NCBI GenBank assembly: GCA_022564695.1
Contig: JADFKX010000128.1
Span: 1-5,981 of the forward strand
From: Chloroflexota bacterium
GTDB taxonomy: Bacteria > Chloroflexota > Dehalococcoidia > SM23-28-2 > RBG-16-64-32
Direction: 5' to 3'
DNA length: 5,981 nt
Shown here in pieces: positions 1 to 4,969 of this stretch; the stretch's first letter is position 1, and each line of letters starts with the position of its first letter. The translations under genes were made by a program, and so were the position numbers. The notes beneath the pieces are model-generated. The model was not told the origin of the DNA. It searched no databases and saw nothing but the letters and a program-made list of their open reading frames with translations.

Positions 1-320
1 GCGGGATAGAGCCGGGCTCGATTCACGAGGCCGACGCGGCGCAGGATGGAGCGCTGGCGGATGCGGCAACGCGGTTCAAGGCGCTCTCGGACGAGACGCG
101 CCTGCGAATCGTCCGCACGATGGTGCGGTCGAAGCACGAGCTGTGCGAGTGCAACATCGTGCCCTTGTTTGGGCTGTCGCAGTCCACGATCTCCTACCAC
201 CTGAAGGTGCTGCGCGAGGCGGGCATTGTGGAGTGCGAGAAGCGGGGGCTGTGGGCGTATTACCGGGTAAACACACGTGCCCTGATGGGCGCGGTGAAGG
301 CACTGGCCGAGCTGGTATAA
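1..320 (+). CDS. arsR: ArsR/SmtB-family arsenic-responsive repressor, 5'-truncated by window
   Basis: The reading frame enters at base 3 and runs 105 codons to TAA (318-320). Near the start it shows the classic ArsR segment FKALSDETRLRIV. This is followed by ELCEC, the counterpart of the ELCVC arsenite-binding motif of plasmid R773 ArsR, although the third family Cys is absent. Next comes the recognition helix SQSTISYHLKVLREAGIV and the beta-wing ending in GLWAYYRVN. An extra Cys sits in the wing start (VECEKRG). About 25 residues precede FKALSD, so only a few residues are probably missing. No in-frame ATG is visible before 120, and a start at 120 would delete helix 1, so the true start is almost certainly off the left edge. 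Family knowledge: a homodimeric winged-helix repressor released from DNA by As(III)/Sb(III). The arsM gene 31 bp downstream supports arsenic over other metals, and autoregulation is inferred. Confidence 0.93.
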   Translation, partial: GIEPGSIHEADAAQDGALADAATRFKALSDETRLRIVRTMVRSKHELCECNIVPLFGLSQSTISYHLKVLREAGIVECEKRGLWAYYRVNTRALMGAVKALAELV

Positions 321-336
321 ATCGATGGGTATCGAT
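321..336 (+). repeat. Paired ATCGAT inverted repeat in the arsR-arsM gap
   Basis: ATCGAT occurs at 321-326 and again at 331-336, separated by GGGT. Because ATCGAT is self-complementary, the pair can form a 6-bp stem with a four-base loop. It lies directly after the arsR stop and just before the arsM ribosome binding site. It could be a small intercistronic hairpin or chance; there is no evidence for protein binding. Confidence 0.35.
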
Positions 337-337
337 G

Positions 338-344
338 AAGGAGG
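338..344 (+). promoter_or_regulatory. Strong Shine-Dalgarno site that fixes the arsM start
   Basis: AAGGAGG at 338-344 is followed by 7 bases and then ATG at 352. The other in-frame ATG, at 325, lies before this site and has no purine-rich sequence at the right distance, so 352 is preferred. Confidence 0.8.
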
Positions 345-351
345 AGAGCCT

Positions 352-1236
352 ATGACTACCGAGCGAGAGATCAAGGAGACGGTGCGGGAGCACTACGCGG
401 AGAGCGCGCGTCAAGTCAAGGCGGCGGACTCATCTTGCTGCGGTTCCGACACGGCGGAGAACGTCATCAGCTCCAAGCTCTACACGACGGACGAGCTGCA
501 GGGGCTGCCGCAGGAGGCGGTGGTGGCGTCGCTGGGGTGCGGCAACCCGGTGGCGATGGCGGAGCTGCATGAGGGCGAGGTGGTGCTGGACCTCGGCTCC
601 GGCGGCGGCATCGACGTGCTGCTTTCGGCGCGACGGGTCGGCCCCACGGGCAAGGCCTACGGGCTGGACATGACGGACGAGATGCTGGAGCTGGCGCGGG
701 AGAACCAGCGCAAGGCGGGCGTGACCAACGTAGAGTTCCTCAAGGGCGAGATGGAGGAGATGCCGTTGCCGGATGGCTCCGTGGACGTGATCATCAGCAA
801 CTGCGTGGTGAACCTGTCGCCGGACAAGGACAAGGTCCTGGCGGAGGCGCACCGCGTGCTGAAGCCCGGCGGCCGTCTGGCTATCGCCGACATTGTCGCG
901 CGCGGTGACGTGCCGGAAGAGCTGCGCCGGAGCCTGGAGGCGTGGGCTGGCTGCGTGGCGGGCGCGCTGGAGGAAGGCGAGTACCGCGCCAAGCTGGAGT
1001 CGGCTGGGTTCGCCGATGTCGAGATCGAGTCGCTGCGGGAGTACACGGCGTCTGACGCGGATGGCGCTGGTCTCGGCGACTTGCTCCAGAAGTACGGGAA
1101 GAAGGGCGCGGAGCAGGTAGGATTCGCCAGCGTCATCGTGAGGGCGCGAAGGCCCGGCGAAGGCGGGCACGCCTTCTCGTCGCTAAACGTGGTCGCCGGC
1201 GAGGCTGTCTCCTGCTCGCCCGGGAGTTGCTGCTAG
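352..1236 (+). CDS. arsM: Arsenite S-adenosylmethionine methyltransferase
   Basis: This 294-residue protein transfers methyl groups from S-adenosylmethionine to As(III), giving methylated and partly volatile arsenicals; it should act in the cytoplasm. The Rossmann SAM-binding loop is VLDLGSGGGIDVL (78-90), followed by the acidic ribose-contact region GLDMTDEML (104-112). The family's cysteines are present: C63 in SLGCGNP, C151 in ISNCVVNLS and C201 in WAGCVAG. The last two are the ArsM arsenite-binding pair, and C63 is the third conserved thiol. An additional CC lies at 29-30. The C-terminus ends CSPGSCC (C288, C293, C294), a Cys-rich tail seen in many ArsM proteins and probably used for metalloid capture. 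Start 352 is chosen from the strong ribosome binding site. Expression with the upstream ArsR repressor is inferred from the 31-bp gap and shared strand. Length and motifs match intact family members. A generic type 11 methyltransferase is unlikely given the cysteine pattern. Confidence 0.95.
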   Translation: MTTEREIKETVREHYAESARQVKAADSSCCGSDTAENVISSKLYTTDELQGLPQEAVVASLGCGNPVAMAELHEGEVVLDLGSGGGIDVLLSARRVGPTGKAYGLDMTDEMLELARENQRKAGVTNVEFLKGEMEEMPLPDGSVDVIISNCVVNLSPDKDKVLAEAHRVLKPGGRLAIADIVARGDVPEELRRSLEAWAGCVAGALEEGEYRAKLESAGFADVEIESLREYTASDADGAGLGDLLQKYGKKGAEQVGFASVIVRARRPGEGGHAFSSLNVVAGEAVSCSPGSCC

Positions 1237-1271
1237 GCGGCTAGCTGCCTGGGATGAAGCCCTAGCCGCCT
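1235..1271. terminator. Hairpin between convergent genes, candidate bidirectional terminator
   Basis: GGCGGCTAG (1236-1244) pairs perfectly with CTAGCCGCC (1262-1270), and A1235-T1271 adds a tenth pair; the loop is 17 bases. On the + side only TTT follows, and on the - side there is no T run, so it is not a textbook intrinsic terminator. The stem contains the last base of the arsM stop codon and all of the acyl-CoA ligase stop codon, in a 25-bp convergent gap. The position is right for separating the two transcripts. Confidence 0.5.
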
Positions 1272-2816
1272 TTGGCGCGCTCCTGCTCCACTAGCTCGCG
1301 GCGGAGGATCTTGCCTGAGAGCGACTTGGGTATGGCGTCCACGAACTCCAGATCGCGCACCTTCTTGTAGGGCGCTACACGCTCCGCGACCCAGGCCATG
1401 ATCTCGTCGGCCGGCGCCTCCTCGTTGGGATTGAGGACGACGAACGCCTTGGGGATCTCGCCGCCGTCTTTGTCCGCCTTGGGGATGACCGCCACGTCGG
1501 CGACGGCGGGGTGCTCCATTAGCAGCGCCTCCAACTCAGCCGGCGGGACCTGGTAGCCCTTGTACTTGATGAGCTCCTTCTTGCGGTCCACGATGGAGAC
1601 ATAACCCTCTTCATCGAACTGGGCGATGTCACCGGTGCGGATCCAGCCGTCCTCGGTGATCGTGTCGGCGGTCTCTTCGGGGCGGTTCCAGTAACCGCGC
1701 ATGATCTGGGGGCCGGCTATGAGCAGCTCACCGGTCTCGCCTGGCCCCAGCTCGCGGTCGTCTTCTAGAGAGACGACCTTCTCGATCGTGTCGGGGATAG
1801 GCGGGCCGACGGTGGCGTCTTTGATGCGGTGGAGGGGGCTGACGTTGGTGGCGGGGGCTGGTCTCGGTCATGCCGTAGGCCTGGAGGACGGTGCACTGGA
1901 GGGCGCGGCCGCCCTGCTGGGCTACCTCCGGCGGCAGCGGGGCGGCGCCGCTGAGGACGAACTGGAGGCTGGAGCGATCGTAGCGGTCGATGTCCGGGAA
2001 GTTCGCCATGGCGAGCAGGGCCGGCGGAGCGACGAACAGGTTGGTGATCCGGTGCCGCTGGATCAGCTCCAGGCAGAGGGCGGGATCGAAGCGGGACATG
2101 ACGACCTGCGTTGCTCCGATGGCGAAGCCGCAGGCCATGAGCACGGTCATGCCGTAGATGTGGAAGAAGGGCAGGAAGTCCAGGAGGACGGAGTAGCTGT
2201 CGGTGAGGCCGGTGGCCAGCAGCTGGCGCACGTTTGAGGTGAGGTTGTAGTGACTTAACATAACACCCTTGGGCAGGCCGGTGGTCCCGCTGGAGTAGGG
2301 TAGGGCGGCCAGGTCAGTTCGGGGGTCTATCTCCACGGGGTGCGGCTCCGGCGGCGACTCCTTCGCCAGCTCCCAGACGTCCTCAATGGCGTGGATGTGC
2401 CGAAGAGTGGGGAGATGCTCGCGGAGGGACTCGACCAGGGGCAGAAGGGGACGCATGGCGAAGATAGCGGAGGCTTCACAGTCCTCCATCTGGTGCAGGA
2501 TCTCGCGCTCCTTATACAGGGGGCTGAGGGTGGTGACAACGCCGCCGGCGAACAGGGTGCCGTAGAAGGCTACGAAGTACTCGGGGGCGTTGGCTGAGAG
2601 GATGGCGACGCGGTCGCCTTTCTGAAGGCCGTTGTCCTGGAGGTAACGGCCCAGGCGGCGGCAGGCCTCCCAGATGTGGCCGAACGTGTACTCGGGACCT
2701 TCGGCGGCGATGAAGGCCGGTTTGTCCTGGAAGCGGCCGGCGGAGGATTCCAGGATCTGGGTGAGGGTGATCTGGGGGTAGGGCTCCAGGCTGAACCAGG
2801 GGCTATGGATGATCAT
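1262..2816 (-). pseudogene. Long-chain/4-coumarate-type acyl-CoA ligase, split by a one-base frameshift
   Basis: An AMP-forming ligase that activates a carboxylic acid with ATP and joins it to CoA; the acid cannot be told from sequence. It reads in one frame from ATG 2816 for 321 residues, to 1854, then continues in another frame from 1852 to TAG at 1264-1262 (196 residues). With one base removed it gives 517 residues, a normal family length. Motifs in order: P-loop YSSGTTGLPKGVMLSH (174-189), FLPFFHIYG (214-222), YGMTETSP (314-321, just before the break). After the break come GELLIAGPQIMRGYW, DGWIRTGDI (389-396), the hinge DRKKELIKYKGYQVPPAE (410-427) and PKSLSGK with the catalytic lysine at 502. 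The uncorrected first frame runs on as unrelated basic residues to about 1728. The start overlaps the stop of the upstream flavodoxin-like gene as ATGA, and an AAAGGAAAGG ribosome site lies 4 bases before it, so translational coupling is likely. Both halves keep all motifs, so the break is recent or a sequencing error. Confidence 0.88.
1853..1857 (-). other. Frameshift site in a five-base G run (C run on coding strand)
   Basis: On the coding strand the sequence reads ACC AGC CCC C GCC ACC AAC GTC AGC CCC. Dropping one C gives TSPATNVSP, which matches the usual continuation of the TETSP motif in this family. Keeping it gives SPRHQRQPPPP, which does not. The extra base lies in the run at 1853-1857. 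No slippery heptamer or obvious stimulatory structure argues for programmed frameshifting. Confidence 0.85.
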
Positions 2817-3334
2817 GATACCTTTCCTTTCTCAGGGAACAGGCGTTGAGTGAGGTCTGCGACACGGCGGCCCAGCTCTCGCGCCTGGGCGCGGTCGTCC
2901 TCCGTGACCTCGCCGTGGGCGGTGGCGCCGTAGTAGGAGCCGGAGCGGCGCATCCGATCAGACCAGGGGAGGCCGATGACGATCATGCCGTGGGCGAACA
3001 GGAGGTGGAGGAGCTGGAGGAGGGTGGCCTCCGTGCCTGCGGAGCGTGACCAGCCGGCGGTGAAGGCGGCGCCGACCTTGCCGGCCAGTTCGCCCGTCTC
3101 CCACAGGTCGCCCGAGTGGTCCATCCAATCCTTGAGCTTACCGGTCATACCGCTCCAGTTGGGTGATCCCAGGATTAGCGCATCGCATCGCTTGAGTTCG
3201 TCGATAGCGGCGTCGTCCAGGCGGCGGTGGCTAAGGGTGACGCCTGCGACGGAGCGCACACCTTCGGCGACAGCGTCAGCAAGCTGCTCGGTCAAGCCGC
3301 CGCGGGAGTCGAACAGGAGGAGGACGGTGGCCAA
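2813..3334 (-). CDS. WrbA-like flavodoxin-fold FMN protein, putative NAD(P)H:quinone oxidoreductase
   Basis: A 173-residue single-domain flavodoxin-fold protein. Strand 1 is ATVLLLFDS (2-10). It leads into the FMN-phosphate loop SRGGLTEQ (10-17), which departs from the canonical flavodoxin T/S-x-T-G-x-T pattern. The segment LILGSPNWSGMTGKLKDWMD (53-72) with GDLWETGELAGKVGAAFTA (75-93) matches the WrbA/quinone reductase arrangement (GTPTRFGNM... LDQTGGLW... GKLASVF), as does YYGATAHGEVTEDD (134-147). Role by family: two-electron quinone reduction or general electron transfer with FMN; the partner is unknown. The start is TTG at 3334: an in-frame stop lies only four codons upstream, and a later start would remove strand 1. 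No good ribosome site is visible. The gene follows the Cys-rich protein gene after 17 bp and overlaps the ligase start by 4 bp, so it is probably in the same transcript as both. It is shorter than WrbA (about 200 residues), so the quinone substrate is uncertain. Confidence 0.82.
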   Translation of the reverse strand: MATVLLLFDSRGGLTEQLADAVAEGVRSVAGVTLSHRRLDDAAIDELKRCDALILGSPNWSGMTGKLKDWMDHSGDLWETGELAGKVGAAFTAGWSRSAGTEATLLQLLHLLFAHGMIVIGLPWSDRMRRSGSYYGATAHGEVTEDDRAQARELGRRVADLTQRLFPEKGKVS

Positions 3335-3343
3335 GATGAGGAG

Positions 3344-3355
3344 CTAGCCGGCTAG
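3344..3355. repeat. 12-bp perfect palindrome CTAGCCGGCTAG
   Basis: The palindrome sits in the 17-bp gap between the Cys-rich protein and flavodoxin-like genes and includes the TAG stop of the former (3354-3352). It differs by one base from CTAGGCGGCTAG at 1233-1244, the left arm of the convergent hairpin. Too short to act as a hairpin with a loop; a chance product of TAG stops in GC-rich DNA is possible. Confidence 0.4.
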
Positions 3356-3897
3356 TCGCCCAGCAGCGATGTGTAGCCGGCAGCAATGACCTCTTCGACG
3401 TACTCGGAGCGCCAGCCGGGGTTGGGTATTGTGATCCGGCGGTCGCGGAGCCAGGTGTGCACCTTGAGGTACTGCTCCTCTACATAACGGCGCCAAGAGT
3501 TCTCCTCTTCGAACAGTTCCGGCTCCATCTCATCCAGACGCTTGTCCATCTCTTCGGGATCGACATCGAGGTCCTCGCGCCAGTAGTCGGCGATGTAGTC
3601 GAGCGACTCGTCAAGGTTGCGACGGCACTCCTCCATGAGAGCAATCATGAACCCTTGCTCATCGACGGGGTGTGCGCGGAGGCGGGTCTCGGTCGCGCAA
3701 GAAGGGCAGAGGAGGACGAACTTGCGGGCGTCGCAGTTGTCATGCTTGGTGCAGCCATCGCAGAGGGGAGCCCACTGGGCGGCTTCAGGGGTGCGGAGGT
3801 AGCCGATCATTACCTCGTCTGCGAGAGTGCCGCAGCGTGGGCAGGAGAGTTTGCTGGCGAGAATGTCGTTGATCGCCCGTTGCCAGTCGATCTGCAT
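3352..3897 (-). CDS. Uncharacterised Cys-rich protein with probable N-terminal zinc ribbon(s)
   Basis: I do not recognise this 181-residue protein. Residues 1-70 carry seven cysteines in metal-site spacing: CPRC (19-22), CDGC (46-49) followed by C55, and CPSC (64-67). Four CxxC-type half-sites of this kind usually bind one or two structural zinc ions. Residues 76-150 are strongly acidic and predicted mostly helical, with a further C91 and the dense stretch EEMDKRLDEMEPELFEEE (115-132). The tail is aromatic and mixed. There is no signal peptide or membrane segment, so it is probably cytoplasmic. The start ATG 3897 gives the shortest leader before CPRC, but no Shine-Dalgarno sequence precedes it. 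It is followed after 17 bp by the flavodoxin-like gene and preceded 83 bp away by the PTPS-like gene. The coding frame is convincing: long, with consistent codon use and a clear motif pattern. Function is unknown; nucleic-acid or protein binding is possible but not shown. Confidence 0.78.
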   Translation of the reverse strand: MQIDWQRAINDILASKLSCPRCGTLADEVMIGYLRTPEAAQWAPLCDGCTKHDNCDARKFVLLCPSCATETRLRAHPVDEQGFMIALMEECRRNLDESLDYIADYWREDLDVDPEEMDKRLDEMEPELFEEENSWRRYVEEQYLKVHTWLRDRRITIPNPGWRSEYVEEVIAAGYTSLLGD

Positions 3898-3934
3898 TTG
3901 CGTCTACGGAGGTGAGTCCGCTCCAAGGAACGAG

Positions 3935-3979
3935 ATGCTTGCTTTCGGTAAGCAACATGATAGACCCTTTGTCAGGTCT
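3935..3979. other. Two small inverted repeats in the gap between - strand genes
   Basis: TTGCTT (3939-3944) pairs with AAGCAA (3950-3955) around a five-base loop, and flanking ATG/CAT extend it past a bulged C. AGACC (3962-3966) pairs with GGTCT (3975-3979). Both lie in the 83-bp gap after the PTPS-like stop and before the Cys-rich gene. Neither is followed by a T run on the - strand, so they are weak terminator candidates; processing or attenuation structures are possible. Confidence 0.3.
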
Positions 3980-3980
3980 G

Positions 3981-4469
3981 TCAACCGTGAGGATTGAGGC
4001 TAAGGGTGAAGGAGGCGGACTGGCCCGGGGCCTCCTCCACCGTAACGGTGAGGGAGGAGAGGTTTGTCGTACCACGGGCCCTGAGCTCGTCCGCGAGGCG
4101 GCCAGCGAGCCACTCCGACAGGCGCTCGGCGGTGGAGTTGTCGATGGGGAGGGTGCGGACCTCCTCTTCCGGGATGACATAACGTCGATCAGCGAACGTG
4201 ATTGTGTAGTGGCCGTCGCTGTGGTCCACGGTTAGGTTACGGTTCTCTGTAGGGAGGAGGAAGGCGTGGTCGAGCTCTTGACAGAGGCCGGCGACGACAC
4301 GGCGCAGCTCGACGAAATCGAATAGCCAGGAGTCGGGGGTTAGCTCGCCCTCAAGCTGGGCGGCGACGGCGTAGTTGTGGCCGTGGAGAGGCTCGCATTC
4401 GCCAGCGAAGGTTGTGAAGTGAGCGGCGGCGAAGCGGAGCTGGGAGCCGGAGACGTTGATGCGCCTCAT
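3981..4469 (-). CDS. 6-pyruvoyl-tetrahydropterin synthase/QueD-family protein
   Basis: A 162-residue T-fold enzyme of the family that converts dihydroneopterin triphosphate to 6-pyruvoyl-tetrahydropterin or, in QueD, to 6-carboxy-tetrahydropterin on the route to queuosine. The zinc ligands are visible: H17 in RFAAAHF and H29 and H31 in CEPLHGHNY. The catalytic Cys C25 lies four residues before the first HGH histidine, as in QueD. DFVELRR (51-57) and ELDHAFLL (65-72) are the family helix and the catalytic Asp-His pair. DNSTAERLSEWL (110-121) corresponds to the NPTAEN region, and VEEAPGQSASF (144-154) supplies the substrate-binding Glu. QueD is usually about 120 residues; the extra length comes from an insert at roughly 79-107, between the catalytic His and the TAE helix. 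No other queuosine or pterin gene is present, so the exact reaction is undecided. Start 4469 fits the family N-terminus. It is the first gene of the - strand block. Confidence 0.87.
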   Translation of the reverse strand: MRRINVSGSQLRFAAAHFTTFAGECEPLHGHNYAVAAQLEGELTPDSWLFDFVELRRVVAGLCQELDHAFLLPTENRNLTVDHSDGHYTITFADRRYVIPEEEVRTLPIDNSTAERLSEWLAGRLADELRARGTTNLSSLTVTVEEAPGQSASFTLSLNPHG

Positions 4470-4534
4470 GAGAGAGGAGGCTGGAGGCGCCGGGTCCAGG
4501 CAGGGGAGCGGCGAAAGGAGTAATTAAGGTTCGC

Positions 4535-4561
4535 ACTATATATGTTAGGTAAAGTCGTAAA
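4535..4561 (-). promoter_or_regulatory. Candidate promoter for the - strand gene block
   Basis: On the - strand TATAGT (4540-4535) matches the -10 consensus at five of six bases. TTTACG (4561-4556) is a weaker -35, four of six, with a short 15-base spacer. It lies in an AT-rich pocket about 65 bp before the PTPS-like start. The -35 would be inside the first unit of the repeat. Sigma-70 consensus may not apply fully in this organism. Confidence 0.35.
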
Positions 4562-4819
4562 CCTGGAAACGCCGTTTGGAGACCCAGTCCCTGCGCATAA
4601 GCCGGAGATCATCGCTGGGCAATCCAGATGGCGGTGACAGGCGTTAATTGCCAGGGGCAAAGTCGTAAACCTGGAAACGCCGTTTGGTGACCCAGCCCTT
4701 GTGCCCAAGCCAGAGGTCATCGCTGGGCAATCCAGACGTGTGACCCAGTCCTTGTGCTCAAGCCGGTGATCATCGGTGGGCAATCCAGACTGTGGTGACA
4801 GGCGTAAATTGCCAGGGGT
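4551..4819. repeat. Degenerate tandem array of a 108-bp intergenic repeat, three units
   Basis: Unit 1 (4551-4658) starts AAAGTCGTAAACCTGG, passes through AAACGCCGTTTGG, a core from GACCCAGTCC to CGCTGGGCAATCCAGA, and ends GTGACAGGCG, TTAATTGCCAGGGG. Unit 2 (4659-4737) repeats the head and core but lacks the tail. Unit 3 (4741-4819) has the core and tail but lacks the head. Three full units would be 324 bp and 269 bp remain, so about 55 bp is missing at the unit 2/3 junction, where GTGAC occurs in both tail and head. Internal symmetry includes AAACG-C-CGTTT, CCCAGC (4691-4696) with GCTGGG (4722-4727), CTTG/CAAG inside that, and TTGCC-AGG-GGCAA across the unit 1/2 boundary. There are no target-site duplications or transposase. 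It does not match any named element I can recall. Confidence 0.88.
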
Positions 4820-4885
4820 GAGGAGGCGATGCTAGACTAGACGTAGTCCTACTCATGGGGGACAGATTAGCAGGGATTGGGGCGC

Positions 4886-4914
4886 TTGACCACCGCGAAT
4901 GTTGGGGATAAACG
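4886..4914 (+). promoter_or_regulatory. Candidate promoter for the S41 protease gene
   Basis: TTGACC (4886-4891) matches the -35 consensus at five of six bases. A 17-base spacer leads to TAAACG (4909-4914), a poor -10 with three of six. Transcription would begin near 4921, giving a leader of about 50 bases. Spacing and position are good, the -10 is not. Confidence 0.4.
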
Positions 4915-4954
4915 TACCCAGCGAGAGATGGTGTGTTATGTCAAAGCGCGACAC

Positions 4955-4961
4955 GAGGTGA
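4955..4961 (+). promoter_or_regulatory. Ribosome binding site that fixes the S41 protease start
   Basis: GAGGTGA at 4955-4961 lies 8 bases before ATG 4970. The next in-frame ATG (4982) is too far away and would cut into the positively charged N-terminus of the signal anchor. Confidence 0.75.
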
Positions 4962-4969
4962 ATTAGCGT

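Larger units (their letters stand above)
4470..4969. other. Non-coding intergenic region between divergent genes
   Basis: No convincing gene lies in these 500 bp. The - strand is open from 4783 to 4466, but its translation is simply the DNA repeat read through, with a repeated SPNGVSRFTT block, and no family resemblance. Contents, left to right: a pyrimidine-rich leader before the PTPS-like start on the - strand (4470-4500); an AT-rich pocket (4520-4550) with a candidate - strand promoter; the 108-bp repeat array (4551-4819); a small inverted repeat GACTA/TAGTC (4835-4848); then the candidate promoter and ribosome site of the S41 protease. Confidence 0.75.

Noticed and set aside
430..1170. 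246-codon open frame on the - strand opposite arsM
   Set aside because: It is rich in Arg, His and Leu with no family motif, as expected from the antisense of a GC-rich gene; the + strand carries complete ArsM motifs.
1853..1857. Programmed ribosomal frameshifting in the acyl-CoA ligase
   Set aside because: The C run is not a standard slippery heptamer, no strong downstream structure is apparent, and this enzyme family is not known to use frameshifting.
1701..2237. 178-codon open frame on the + strand
   Set aside because: It is antisense to the acyl-CoA ligase, and its composition (Gly, Glu, Val, Ala rich) shows no motif.
3457..3915. 152-codon open frame on the + strand opposite the Cys-rich protein
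   Set aside because: The - strand frame has regular metal-site cysteines and operon spacing; the + frame has no recognisable features and overlaps it entirely.
3898..3980. preQ1 riboswitch near the QueD-like gene
   Set aside because: The gap lacks the conserved preQ1 aptamer sequences and lies downstream of the PTPS-like gene rather than before it.
3912..4235. + strand open frame starting after a GGAGG-like sequence
   Set aside because: It runs antisense through the PTPS-like gene, whose zinc and catalytic motifs are unambiguous; the GGAGG is too far from the ATG.
4551..4819. CRISPR array
   Set aside because: The repeated part is far longer than CRISPR repeats, there are no unique spacers of constant size, and no cas gene is present.
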